Positions 43,605 through 53,092 of a DNA stretch of 64,000 bases are shown in pieces. This DNA comes from Winogradskyella bathintestinalis (GTDB taxonomy: Bacteria; Bacteroidota; Bacteroidia; Flavobacteriales; Flavobacteriaceae), in NCBI RefSeq assembly GCF_030407435.1, contig NZ_JASDDK010000001.1:248001-312000 (forward strand), in the 5' to 3' direction. The notes under the pieces were generated by a model, which worked only from the letters and a program-made list of their open reading frames with translations, did no database searches and was not told the DNA's origin. Both the position numbers and the translations under genes were made by a program. Every line of letters starts with the position of its first letter. Within the stretch, counting starts at the first letter, position 1.

Positions 43605-46174
43605 TTCAGGAAAAAAAGCGATACGACACAAAAGATTTAATATTAAAAGTAAATCAATTTTATAATCAAAGCGAGCTACCACTTCCTTATTGGGATAGGT
43701 TTTTGGATGCACTTTGTGGAACAAGGGAATACCAAAAGAAAGCCATAAGAAGTTCAGTCATTTACTTGGCATCCAAAGAGTATACTAATATTCAAGACTT
43801 GGTTTCTAAAAATCATTATCAAAATCCTCAATTACGGGAGAGATATCCTGAGCTTGCAGATTACCACCGTAAGCTACAGTTACCTTCAAAGTTATCTGCG
43901 ACAATAGACCTTGCTACAGGAACGGGAAAAAGTTACGTAATGTATGGCATAGCACAAATCTTATTAGGTTTAGGCTTGGTCAAAAGAGTACTCGTCTTGT
44001 GTCCATCAACGACAATTGAAAAAGAACTGCATAAAAAGTTTTTAGCCTTGGTTTCTGACCCAATTCTAAAAGAAACAATTCCGCCATCTGCAATTATTAG
44101 AAATCCGAGTATAGTTGATGGAAGTGTTACCGTGGATGAAGGTGCCATTTGTATTGAAAATGTCCACGCTGTTTACGAAAGGACAGGTTCATCAATTGAA
44201 GATAGTTTTGGTTTCAAAAGAGGTTTTGACACGGTAGTTTTGAATGATGAAACCCATCACATTTATAATAAGATTTCAGGTAATACTACAGAAGCAAGAG
44301 GGTTAAAAATATGGAAGAAATTTTTATTGGACGATGGTTATAATTTTAAATATATGCTTGGTTTTACAGGTACAGCATATATAGGGAATGATTACTTCAA
44401 TGACGTTATTTACAGATACTCTTTACGAGAAGCTGTTGATGAAAAATTTGTTAAGAAGATTAATTATGTTTCAGAGGATGATAGCATAAACGAAGACCAA
44501 AGATTTCAGAAAATATATCAGAACCATAGCAATAATAAAGTTACTTACAAAAATGTAAAACCATTAACAATTCTGGTAACAAACAATATTACAAATGCCA
44601 AAAGACTTGAAACACGATTGGTTGAATTTTTAATGCTGGAAGAAGGTTTGGAAGAACAAGAGGTTCGGGATAAATTGGTTATGACGGTAACTTCAGATAA
44701 GGTACATAAGCATAATGTAATTCGTTTAGAGGAAGTAGATGAACAAGACTCTACTGTAGAATGGATTGTGTCCGTTTCTATGCTTACAGAGGGATGGGAT
44801 GTTAAGAATGTATTCCAAATAGTCCCTATGGAAGAAAGAGCTTTTAATTCAAAATTATTGATTTCTCAGGTTTTAGGTAGAGGACTAAGAGTGCCGCCTG
44901 AATATATAAATAATGCAGAAGTTACAATATTTAACCATTCATCTTGGGGCTCAAAAATTAAAGGATTGGTAGATGAAGTACTGGAGTTAGAAATGCGATT
45001 GGAGAGTTCTAACTTAATCGATGGCGATAGGAGTAAATTTCATTTTGAACTTTACAATATAGATTACAACAAAATTGAAAAAGCGGTAGAAAACAACAGT
45101 AAAGAGAAAGAGTTTAATTATAAAGGTATCATAAACTTAGAATCTTCGGTAGACCAAGTAAGTCAGGAAACAACATATACCAACCTTGCGAGTGATTATA
45201 AGAGTGTAGAGTACAAGATTAAAAATAGAATGACACCAATTAAGGAAATCGTTGATAAAATCTATCACGAGTTTCAGACGAGAGAATGGGAAGGTGTTAC
45301 ACTTAAATTACAAGAAGGTCAATACACAAAAAACAACCTTCCGCCCAAAGAAGAGATTACAAAGCTGATAAGGCGTTCTATGGATAAGGTTGGTCTGGAA
45401 GGAGATGAATTGAACGAAAAGAATAAACGAAATATTTTTTCTTCATTCAATACGCTTCTAAGACGAAAAAATAAATCGCTTGAATTAGTCAGAATAGCGC
45501 AAAAGCCCTTTGTTATCTCAACTAAAGAAAGAATAAAGGAAACATTGTCAATAGGGAATTTACGCCATAATTCTACGGTTATGTATTCAAATAATTACAA
45601 TGAAGAAGTTAAAGACACAGACGTCTTAAACTTTTTGCAGGAAGTAATTGATGATGGAACTTTTCCTCGTAATGCTACTTTGCAGGCAAATAGTTATGAT
45701 TTTAAAACACCGGTAGATTTAGCGTTCCTTAACGCAACACCTGAAAGAAAATTTGCTGAAAAATTGGTTAGGAATGAAAATTCCAAAGCCTTGGATGCTT
45801 GGCTAAAATCAACTAATCAAAGCTTCTATACTATTGAGTATTCGCTATCAAGTAAATCAGGAAACCATACAAAACAGGGCAAATTCAATCCAGACTTTTT
45901 TGTTAAAACCTCAGATACGGAAATAGAATATATTACCGTTGTCGAGATTAAAGATGACCAAGACTATTCTGATTTAAATAAAGCAAAATTTAAATGGGCG
46001 ACCATTCATTTTCAGGAATTAAATAAACAACTTGAAGAAAATAATGTGAATCAACGCTATAATTTTCATTTCCTAAGTCCTGAGAATTATGATGATTTCT
46101 TTGAATATTTGAGAAATGGTAAATTGGTTCAAGGCCTATTTACGAGTAATTTGGATAAAGAATTGAGTACATAG
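43601..46174 (+). CDS. res: Type III restriction enzyme Res subunit
   Basis: The 857-residue protein is a superfamily 2 helicase-nuclease: Walker A ATGTGKS at about residues 104-110, a DExH-type box NDETHH near 215, and helicase motif VI in QVLGRGLRVPP. The C-terminal endonuclease motif is EYITVVEIKDD (about 777-787), a PD-(D/E)XK arrangement. Together with Mod it translocates from unmethylated sites and cuts foreign DNA. It overlaps mod and is followed 12 bases later by the RES-like gene, so additional defence genes may be cotranscribed. Confidence 0.92.
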   Translation: MIQEKKRYDTKDLILKVNQFYNQSELPLPYWDRFLDALCGTREYQKKAIRSSVIYLASKEYTNIQDLVSKNHYQNPQLRERYPELADYHRKLQLPSKLSATIDLATGTGKSYVMYGIAQILLGLGLVKRVLVLCPSTTIEKELHKKFLALVSDPILKETIPPSAIIRNPSIVDGSVTVDEGAICIENVHAVYERTGSSIEDSFGFKRGFDTVVLNDETHHIYNKISGNTTEARGLKIWKKFLLDDGYNFKYMLGFTGTAYIGNDYFNDVIYRYSLREAVDEKFVKKINYVSEDDSINEDQRFQKIYQNHSNNKVTYKNVKPLTILVTNNITNAKRLETRLVEFLMLEEGLEEQEVRDKLVMTVTSDKVHKHNVIRLEEVDEQDSTVEWIVSVSMLTEGWDVKNVFQIVPMEERAFNSKLLISQVLGRGLRVPPEYINNAEVTIFNHSSWGSKIKGLVDEVLELEMRLESSNLIDGDRSKFHFELYNIDYNKIEKAVENNSKEKEFNYKGIINLESSVDQVSQETTYTNLASDYKSVEYKIKNRMTPIKEIVDKIYHEFQTREWEGVTLKLQEGQYTKNNLPPKEEITKLIRRSMDKVGLEGDELNEKNKRNIFSSFNTLLRRKNKSLELVRIAQKPFVISTKERIKETLSIGNLRHNSTVMYSNNYNEEVKDTDVLNFLQEVIDDGTFPRNATLQANSYDFKTPVDLAFLNATPERKFAEKLVRNENSKALDAWLKSTNQSFYTIEYSLSSKSGNHTKQGKFNPDFFVKTSDTEIEYITVVEIKDDQDYSDLNKAKFKWATIHFQELNKQLEENNVNQRYNFHFLSPENYDDFFEYLRNGKLVQGLFTSNLDKELST

Positions 46175-46186
46175 AACTAAAAGAAT

Positions 46187-47032
46187 ATGACTGTTGAAAA
46201 TGTAAAAAAAGCTATTACTTTATTGGAAGCGATAAATCCAGAAAATGAGTACGCTTACGAAAAAGCGGTTTTAGCCTATTTAACCATAGGAAGGCTTCCA
46301 GTTTTACAATATGAAATTCCTGCCAAATCAGTATTTTTCAGAACACGCACCCACGAAGACGATGATTTATTTCCATTAATATCCGACATCTCAATAACAC
46401 CAAATAAATTTGTCAAAGATTTTGCGAGATGTAATAGACCTTTTCAGTCTAAATTCTACTGTTCAGAAAATAGACCTACTTCATTTGCTGAGTTAGTCGA
46501 GTATTGGTCTGATACAAAAGATTTTGGCGATAAAGTTTACGTTACAATTGGGCGTTGGCAATTAAAGAAACCCTTAATCGGAATTATAGTAACGACACCC
46601 GATAAAGACCATAGAATTTCGGAGTTCGACAAAGAACACGGAGCAGCTATGGAAACTTTCATTGAACAAAGTGACCCTGAAATAAGAGAAGCTACAATCT
46701 TATTTTATAGATTTCTTTTCGAGAAGTTCAGGAAATCTGCAAAAAATGACCGAAAAACATATATTATAACAACAGCCTATTGCAACGTGGCTCTTGCTCA
46801 TTCCGAGGGTAAAGTAGATGGAATTTATTATCCAAGTGTACCTTTTGGCGAACAAGGAATCAATTTTGCGATTAATTCAGATTATATTTTAGGAAATAAT
46901 CTTGAACTCACACATATCCTGAGAAATGAGTTAACCGTTTCCAAAAATGAAAACGGAAAACACGGATTTACCGAAACTGGAAAAGTAGAAGCTTCAGGAT
47001 TTGATATCGAAAATAATTTAATAAGCTGGTAA
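46187..47032 (+). CDS. RES-domain-like (ADP-ribosyltransferase-fold) protein
   Basis: The 281-residue protein has spaced signatures reminiscent of RES domains. An arginine-rich strand FFRTRTHEDDD sits near residues 49-59. A segment CNRPFQSKFYCSENRPTSFAE near 82-102 matches the RES pattern of arginine, aromatic-Y-S and alanine-glutamate. A late DGIYYPSVPFGEQGINFAI near 210-228 matches the DGIxYPS...N region. RES toxins degrade or transfer NAD. Here no antitoxin is next to it. It lies between res and a DUF262 gene in the defence operon, so a role as an effector is plausible. The similarity is by eye and weak. Confidence 0.45.
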   Translation: MTVENVKKAITLLEAINPENEYAYEKAVLAYLTIGRLPVLQYEIPAKSVFFRTRTHEDDDLFPLISDISITPNKFVKDFARCNRPFQSKFYCSENRPTSFAELVEYWSDTKDFGDKVYVTIGRWQLKKPLIGIIVTTPDKDHRISEFDKEHGAAMETFIEQSDPEIREATILFYRFLFEKFRKSAKNDRKTYIITTAYCNVALAHSEGKVDGIYYPSVPFGEQGINFAINSDYILGNNLELTHILRNELTVSKNENGKHGFTETGKVEASGFDIENNLISW

Positions 47033-47092
47033 AAAAATAATATAAAATAAATGCCAACTGCATAATAGAAACTAAAACCAACCAAGAAATTT

Positions 47093-48838
47093 ATGTCATT
47101 TCAAACCCCTATAACCATTTCTGATGCAATCGAAAAAATAGACTCAAATCAGTTTTTACTTCCAGCCATACAACGAGAATTCATTTGGAATCACTCTAAA
47201 ATTGAATGGCTTTTTGATTCAATAATGAGAAATTATCCAATCAGTTCTTTTCTATTTTGGAAAGTAGAAGAAACCACGTCAAAAGGATATAGATTCTACA
47301 AGTTCATAAATGAGTATCGCGAACGATATAAAACCCACAATGAGGAAATTTCAACAAATGGTATCAGTTCTTTTAATGCGGTCTTAGATGGTCAGCAAAG
47401 ATTAACTTCTTTATATCTTGGGTTAAAAGGTAGTTTCGGTTATAAAGAGTACCGTAGAAAGTGGGAAGATACAGAATGGAGTATTCCAACGCGCCATTTG
47501 TATTTGAACATTACAACTGAACTTCAAGACGAGGAAGATGGCAGAATATACGAATTTAGTTTTCTTGAAAAATCTGAAACAGAAGAATCTGAAATTTACG
47601 AAGCGAATGAACAAAAATGGTTTAAGGTAGGTGCAATTTTAAATTATACCGAGGATGAAGCTTTTGATGAGTTTGTAGAAGAATTTGAAAGTAGCTTTTC
47701 CCGGAAAGCAATAAGACAGCTAAGGCGAACCATAAAGGAAAAGCCTATAATTAATTATTTCCTTGAAAAAGACCAAAGTTTAGATAAGGCGCTAAACATT
47801 TTTATCAGGATAAATAGTGGTGGCGAACCTTTAAATTTTTCAGATTTATTAATGTCTATTGCAGTTGCAAACTGGACAAAAAAAGATGCGCGTAAAGAGA
47901 TTCATAAACTTGTAGATAGTATAAGAGATAAGGGTTTTTCAATATCCAAAGACCTAATACTTAAATCCTTTCTTTATTTGTACAGTCGAGATATTAAGTT
48001 TAGGGTTACAAACTTTTCCAAAGGTAACGCAAAGGATTTTGAGACAGAATGGGAAAAGATTAGAGATTCAATCCTATCCACATTTGATTTAATAAAAACT
48101 TTCGGATTTACGGATTACACTTTGACTTCCAAGAACTCTGTAATCCCTATCATTTATTATTTGTACCACAAGAATATTTATAGAGATTATTCAACTAAGA
48201 TAGAGTTCAAAGAGGACAGAGAATCGATAAAAAAATGGCTTCACATAGTGTTGATTAAGAGGATTTTTGGTGGAACATCAGATTCAGTTTTATCTCAAAT
48301 AAGAAGGACTTTCACGGACAATGTAGTTGAAATGAAAATTAAGCCAGAGATTACTTCTTTTCCTGTCAATTCTATTTTTAATCATATAAGAAAGGATACG
48401 AGCGTTGGCGATGAATTTATAGAAGAAGTACTTTTCACACAGAAAGACAATCAGTATGCTTTTTCTATTCTCTCTCTATTATATCCAGATTTAGATTATA
48501 GAAATAATAATTTTCATAAAGACCATATACATTCTGCATTTGAGTTTAATAATCTTGAAGCTTCCGACAAAGAAAGCTATGGATGGCACACTTACAATTC
48601 TATCTATAACCTTCAAATGTTAGATGCCAATGAGAATATGTCCAAGAGTAATATGAATCTGTTGGATTGGGTTGAGAAAGAAACAAATGAAAATAATAGA
48701 ACTCAATTTTTGAACGCTCATTTAATTCCAGATGTCGATTTGAATTTGAATGAATATGGAAATTTCCACGAAAAAAGGAAGGCACTATTATTGGATAAAA
48801 TGAAAACCTTACTAAGCGAAAAAACTGTTAGCGTATAG
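47093..48838 (+). CDS. DUF262 and HNH (GmrSD-type) restriction-like protein
   Basis: The N-terminal DUF262 domain is marked by FLLPAIQREFIW and the DGQQRLTS motif (about residues 99-106), an NTP-dependent nuclease fold related to ParB. The C-terminal DUF1524-like HNH domain contains KDHIHS (about 476-481) and YNLQMLDANENMSKS. The joined pair is the single-chain form of GmrS and GmrD, a type IV enzyme that cuts DNA carrying glucosylated hydroxymethylcytosine, as in T-even phages. The substrate of this copy is unknown. It lies downstream of type III mod/res on the same strand. Confidence 0.85.
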   Translation: MSFQTPITISDAIEKIDSNQFLLPAIQREFIWNHSKIEWLFDSIMRNYPISSFLFWKVEETTSKGYRFYKFINEYRERYKTHNEEISTNGISSFNAVLDGQQRLTSLYLGLKGSFGYKEYRRKWEDTEWSIPTRHLYLNITTELQDEEDGRIYEFSFLEKSETEESEIYEANEQKWFKVGAILNYTEDEAFDEFVEEFESSFSRKAIRQLRRTIKEKPIINYFLEKDQSLDKALNIFIRINSGGEPLNFSDLLMSIAVANWTKKDARKEIHKLVDSIRDKGFSISKDLILKSFLYLYSRDIKFRVTNFSKGNAKDFETEWEKIRDSILSTFDLIKTFGFTDYTLTSKNSVIPIIYYLYHKNIYRDYSTKIEFKEDRESIKKWLHIVLIKRIFGGTSDSVLSQIRRTFTDNVVEMKIKPEITSFPVNSIFNHIRKDTSVGDEFIEEVLFTQKDNQYAFSILSLLYPDLDYRNNNFHKDHIHSAFEFNNLEASDKESYGWHTYNSIYNLQMLDANENMSKSNMNLLDWVEKETNENNRTQFLNAHLIPDVDLNLNEYGNFHEKRKALLLDKMKTLLSEKTVSV

Positions 48839-48874
48839 TTATCTTTATTTCCAAATTGCCAATTTATTTAATTA

Positions 48875-50245
48875 ATGACCGAAACAAACCGCATAGAATA
48901 CAAACGAGAATTGTCTGATGGACTTGAAAAAGAGGTCATCGCTTTTCTAAACTATCGCGAAGGTGGCATTATATATATTGGCATCGATAAGGATGGAAAT
49001 ACTTACGGATTGGCAGATTCTGATAGCGACCAGTTAAAGATTAAGGATAGATTAAAAAACAACATCCGCCCTTCCGCCCTTGGTCTGTTTGATATTGTGA
49101 GTGAGGAAAGGAATAGTAAGAACATTCTAAAAATCATAGTGGCCAGCGGTCCAGAAAAACCATATCATCTTAAAAAATACGGGATGAGCGAAAAGGGCTG
49201 TTTTATTCGTTTAGGTTCAGCAGCTGAACCGATGCCACAAAAAATGATTGACGAGCTCTTTGCCAAACGTACCCGAAATTCCATCAGCAAGATTAAAGCA
49301 GGACGGCAGGATTTAGGCTTCGGACAGCTAAAAATTTACTACGAAGAATCTGGGTACACCCTTGGTAAACCATTTGCCAAGAACTTGGAACTACTTACTG
49401 AAGATGGTGCTTTTAATTATGCCGGCTATCTCTTGGCAGATAAGAATAACACATCAATTAAAGTCGCTAAATATTCGGGTATAACCAGAACAGACTTAAT
49501 AGAAAGCAACGAATACGGTCACGAATGTTTGGTTAAGGCTACCAAACAAGTGATAGATAAAATTGCGGTCGAGAACAGAACAACCACAAAAATTACAGCC
49601 AAAGAAAGACAACAAGCCAATCTTTGGCATCCCATCGCCTTGCGTGAAGCCATCATAAATGCGTTTGTGCATAATGATTACACAAATGAGATTACCCCAA
49701 AGTTTGAAATCTTTACCGATAGAATCGAAATCACATCGGCTGGTGGTCTTCCGGAAGGATTGAGCAAGCAAGAATTTTTTGAAGGCTTTTCAGTCCCACG
49801 AAACAAGGAACTGATGCGAATTTTTAAAGATTTAGAACTGGTTGAACAATTAGGTTCTGGCATTCCTCGTATTTTAGAACACTACGGAAAAGAGAGTTTT
49901 AGTTTTTCAGATAACTTTCTTAGAATGACTTTTATTGCTAAAGAAGCTGTTGTTGAAGAAGGTGGTCAAACAGGTGGTGTAAAGGGTGGTCAAGAAGGTG
50001 GTGTAATAGGTGGTGCAATAGGTGGTGTAATTGATTCAACTGAAGCTCTAACTAGAAGACAAAAAGAAGTGCTTAAACTTATTGCAACCAATACTACTAT
50101 TACTTATACTGAAATAGCTGAAGCTTTAGGTATCAATGAATCCCCTGTGGGCAAACATATAAACGCACTAAAAACTAAAGGCTTTTTAATACGTCACGGT
50201 GGCACGCAAGGCTATTGGGAAATTAATCTCAAAAACAATCAGTAA
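48875..50245 (+). CDS. AlbA_2-domain ATP-binding transcriptional regulator
   Basis: The N-terminal AlbA_2 (Schlafen AAA_4-like) domain is seen in RIEYKRELSDGLEKEVIAFLNYREGGIIYIGID. A GHKL-like ATP-binding C-terminal part follows (LREAIINAFVHNDYT, FEIFTDRIEITSAGGLPEG, EQLGSGIPRIL). Residues 363-388 are a glycine-glycine tandem linker (GGQTGGVKGGQEGG onward), and the last 70 residues are a winged helix (LTRRQKEVLKLIATN). Such proteins are often misnamed RecG-like. Frequent occurrence next to restriction genes suggests control of defence expression. It ends eight bases before the convergent lipoprotein gene. Confidence 0.82.
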   Translation: MTETNRIEYKRELSDGLEKEVIAFLNYREGGIIYIGIDKDGNTYGLADSDSDQLKIKDRLKNNIRPSALGLFDIVSEERNSKNILKIIVASGPEKPYHLKKYGMSEKGCFIRLGSAAEPMPQKMIDELFAKRTRNSISKIKAGRQDLGFGQLKIYYEESGYTLGKPFAKNLELLTEDGAFNYAGYLLADKNNTSIKVAKYSGITRTDLIESNEYGHECLVKATKQVIDKIAVENRTTTKITAKERQQANLWHPIALREAIINAFVHNDYTNEITPKFEIFTDRIEITSAGGLPEGLSKQEFFEGFSVPRNKELMRIFKDLELVEQLGSGIPRILEHYGKESFSFSDNFLRMTFIAKEAVVEEGGQTGGVKGGQEGGVIGGAIGGVIDSTEALTRRQKEVLKLIATNTTITYTEIAEALGINESPVGKHINALKTKGFLIRHGGTQGYWEINLKNNQ

Positions 50246-50253
50246 AAGTCCTT

Positions 50254-50625
50254 TTAAAAAGGAGATTTGTCCTTTGAGCCTCTCGCATCCGCCAGCCACT
50301 TGCCATTTTGCTTAACCAGTTTAAAAAGGCCTGGTGTCTTATCATAGGCTGTCGTATATTTTACCCAAGCCACATCACCCATAATGGTATCCTGCAAAAC
50401 AGTAAAGTTTGAATCATCCTTTACCGTCGCATTAAACATATTTATAGTATTCATATAATTAGAATATGCCTGTGGTGTTGAGTTGGCTTTTAAAGCTTCC
50501 TCATCCTTTTCATAAAAGCTTTCAATAACAATCTGGGCTGTAGCACTTGGCCCAGAAACTTTAGTATCAGAATCGGCACAAGAAAGGAACAACAGTACGA
50601 GTGAGAAAACAATAATTTTTTTCAT
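50254..50625 (-). CDS. DUF4878-like lipoprotein of the tra operon
   Basis: The 123-residue product begins with a lipoprotein signal peptide (VLLFLSC lipobox, cysteine about residue 16). The mature part resembles the DUF4878 / NTF2-like fold (AQIVIESFYEKDEEALKANST, GDVAWVKYTTAYD, FKLVKQNGKWLADARG). It is the last gene of the leftward tra operon, six bases after traN. A periplasmic accessory or surface-exclusion role is possible, but the sequence does not show which. Confidence 0.7.
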   Translation of the reverse strand: MKKIIVFSLVLLFLSCADSDTKVSGPSATAQIVIESFYEKDEEALKANSTPQAYSNYMNTINMFNATVKDDSNFTVLQDTIMGDVAWVKYTTAYDKTPGLFKLVKQNGKWLADARGSKDKSPF

Positions 50626-50631
50626 AATATT

Positions 50632-51465
50632 TTAATTTGGGTTATTGATATATCTATGTGATATTTTCATTTCTATATTGCGTTCGCCATCTTTCTCGTT
50701 CAATTCTAAAATCGCCCTACGGTCATTAGATAATGAAAATTTGGGCAATACATAAACGAAGCGAACCGTCTCACTTTTTGCAATTTTTGAAGGCAGATTG
50801 TGTTTGTACGTTGGTTCTTGATACAGGCGTTGTAACGATTTTCTTTTCCCTTTTTGTCTTGTTTCAATCGAAAGGTTCAAGAAATTCAAATCGTAATCCA
50901 AAGTAGAATTATTCTCAATCTGGATAACGAAGTAGAGTTCTTTCTTATCAAAAACAATATTCTCAACACTCAAAACGATACCTTCATTTCGCTTTTTAAT
51001 TCGACCTATACGCTGGTTTCTGTTAAGAAGATACGAGCAGAATTTTTGGTAGTAATACGTTCTATTATCTACACGTTCTTCAGAGGATTCAGCAAGAATC
51101 GAATCGACCTTAATCGGTTTCTCATTCCCTATACTATTAGATAACGGAATGAAATAATTGAGCTTAGATAGCTGTTTTTTATATCTTACAATATACGAAA
51201 AAATTGAACCATTTCTATTGACTACCAGTAGATTACTTTCTTTGCCAGGCTTTGCTTGAAGAAGTCCAAAATACTGTTCTTTTTCACGGTTGTAGGTAAA
51301 AACAAAATTATCTGAACCGGTTATACCTTGCCGAATAGGTTCAGGGAAGAATAATGCAACGTTTTTGGTGTCGTTGGCATATATGGTATCGAGGACTGTA
51401 GTTGTTTGCGCTTTCGCGAAAGCGAAACTTAAAACAAGAGTGGAAATTATGATATACTTTTTCAT
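50632..51465 (-). CDS. traN: Conjugative transfer protein TraN (VirB9-like)
   Basis: The 277-residue protein has a signal peptide (IISTLVLSFAFAKA) and the two-part layout of DUF4138/TraN proteins. The N-terminal part has FFPEPIRQGITGSDNFVF and LLVVNRNGSIFSYIVRY, and the C-terminal beta domain has LYFVIQIENNSTLDYDL. TraN is the Bacteroidota counterpart of VirB9, forming the outer-membrane core of the secretion channel with TraM and partners. It sits in the operon in the usual position, after traM. The intergenic gap is 31 bases. Confidence 0.85.
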   Translation of the reverse strand: MKKYIIISTLVLSFAFAKAQTTTVLDTIYANDTKNVALFFPEPIRQGITGSDNFVFTYNREKEQYFGLLQAKPGKESNLLVVNRNGSIFSYIVRYKKQLSKLNYFIPLSNSIGNEKPIKVDSILAESSEERVDNRTYYYQKFCSYLLNRNQRIGRIKKRNEGIVLSVENIVFDKKELYFVIQIENNSTLDYDLNFLNLSIETRQKGKRKSLQRLYQEPTYKHNLPSKIAKSETVRFVYVLPKFSLSNDRRAILELNEKDGERNIEMKISHRYINNPN

Positions 51466-51496
51466 AAGAGTGTGTTTTTAAATGCCCATTATGGGC

Positions 51497-52426
51497 TCAT
51501 AATTTAGGTTTTAGAATTAATTTATAATTATTCAATACCGTAACTTTTACGTTTCGGTTGTTACGTCTGAGTACTTTGGATATACCACCAACTTGTGGTA
51601 CGGTGGGAATGTTGATATCGCCAATAATATCGTCCAAGACTTCGGTGGTGGCTTCAGCTCGAAAATTGTTCTCGACATAAATGCCCTCACTACCATCTGA
51701 CAAATCGAATGCTTTGAGTTTAGTAGGATGGTGCTTTATATTTTCAATTTCAATTAAAGCTCGATTGGGCTGAAAGCTGATAAACCCAAAAATTGGTGTG
51801 TTATTCGGCATCTGCTTACCATTTATTATTGCAGGTTTGGTAAGGCGCATTCGTAATCTGGTATTCGCTTTGACTATTTGGTCGCCATCTACTACTACGT
51901 AAATTGTTTCATCAGTATTACCGATGATTGAAAACTCGTTGGGTTTTGGCGATGCGGCAAAGAACAATTGATGTTCTAAGCCTAATTCTTTGGCTTCAAT
52001 TTTTTGTTCTCGTTTGATTTCTGATGAATCGATTTGTTTTGTGCTTTTTTGAGCAACTTTTCTCTGTCCCAGATTTTGATAGCGTTTTTCAGAATATCGA
52101 ATTTTGCCAGCATCGTAAATACTATCCACAATACGTTCTTTTTCACGTTCGGGCAAATCTGGGTCGTAAAAGCCCAACGAGTCTATAAGCTTTTCATCAT
52201 AGATGCTGGGTGCGTTATTTTCACGCACTTCCTTTAAATCATTGATGGCATCCAGTTTAGAATCGTACTCTTTTTGGTTTTCCTCTAAATCGGGAATTAA
52301 TGTTTGTTGTAGGCTTTCGTTCTCGCTATCATCATCGCCCATTACCATTACGGAATAGGAAATAAGGAATATGAAAATCACCGCCAATACTGCTGCAAAT
52401 ACTATTTTGTTCTTTTCTACTTTCAT
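51497..52426 (-). CDS. traM: Conjugative transposon protein TraM (VirB10-like)
   Basis: The protein of 309 residues has one N-terminal membrane helix (IVFAAVLAVIFIFLISYSVMVM), a charged periplasmic spacer with coiled-coil tendency, and a C-terminal TraM/VirB10-type beta-barrel (TNTRLRMRLTKPAIINGKQMP, NTPIFGFISF, LIEIENIKHHPTKLKAFDLSDGSEGI). VirB10 proteins span both membranes and link energy from the cytoplasm to the outer-membrane pore. Order traK-traM-traN is the standard Bacteroidota arrangement. Nothing unusual is seen. Confidence 0.9.
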   Translation of the reverse strand: MKVEKNKIVFAAVLAVIFIFLISYSVMVMGDDDSENESLQQTLIPDLEENQKEYDSKLDAINDLKEVRENNAPSIYDEKLIDSLGFYDPDLPEREKERIVDSIYDAGKIRYSEKRYQNLGQRKVAQKSTKQIDSSEIKREQKIEAKELGLEHQLFFAASPKPNEFSIIGNTDETIYVVVDGDQIVKANTRLRMRLTKPAIINGKQMPNNTPIFGFISFQPNRALIEIENIKHHPTKLKAFDLSDGSEGIYVENNFRAEATTEVLDDIIGDINIPTVPQVGGISKVLRRNNRNVKVTVLNNYKLILKPKL

Positions 52427-52457
52427 AATCTTGGTTTTTTAAATGCCGATTTTCGGC

Positions 52458-53072
52458 TCAACTATCATCATTCAGTTTTTTTAAAGTGTTTTCGAAGTAA
52501 TTTGTAATTAGAAGTCCGTGCGGATTGTTGGGAAAGTTTCGGTCAACCATAATCAGGTTTCCAGTTGAAAACAGTTCGTAGGTGTCAATTATTGAACCTC
52601 TGTTAATTTCAAAAATGGTGGTGGTTGTAAAACTATACGAGCCATTATTTTCGTTTATCCTTGAGTCAATACTCAATACTTTTTGAACCAATGAATACTG
52701 AAGCAACCTGTTGTAAACACCATCGGCTTTTTTCTGGCGGTAAAGATTGTCCACAGAACTATTGCCTAACCAAAGTGCTTTTTCCAAATTCCTTTCATAG
52801 TTACTGGCATCGATGTTATAGAAGTAATTGTGGAACAGTTCTAAATGTGCCAGAGCTTCGACTCTAAAATTCTCTTTTTGAGTTACGAGCTTCAGGGGAA
52901 TTATACTGCCATCTGTATTGATGGCAAAAGCACTATTGAGCGCTTTTTGATTTGTATTGAATACCATCCAAACTGAAAAGGTACTGGACAGTAAGGCACA
53001 GACAACAACTGCCAAAACGATAAACCGATTCAATTTTAGGACGTTATAAATATTCTTGTATGGTGTTTTCAT
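52458..53072 (-). CDS. traK: Conjugative transposon protein TraK (VirB8-like)
   Basis: The 204-residue protein has a single N-terminal membrane helix (FIVLAVVVCALLSSTFSVWMVF) followed by a periplasmic NTF2-like domain (FHNYFYNIDASNYERNLEKALWLGNSSVDNLY, SYSFTTTTIFEINRGSI), as in TraK/VirB8 proteins. VirB8 helps assemble the inner-membrane complex and contacts VirB10. It is directly upstream of traM and 20 bases downstream of traJ, in line with the family order. Confidence 0.9.
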   Translation of the reverse strand: MKTPYKNIYNVLKLNRFIVLAVVVCALLSSTFSVWMVFNTNQKALNSAFAINTDGSIIPLKLVTQKENFRVEALAHLELFHNYFYNIDASNYERNLEKALWLGNSSVDNLYRQKKADGVYNRLLQYSLVQKVLSIDSRINENNGSYSFTTTTIFEINRGSIIDTYELFSTGNLIMVDRNFPNNPHGLLITNYFENTLKKLNDDS

Positions 53073-53092
53073 ATTCTTATTTTTAATCTGCC

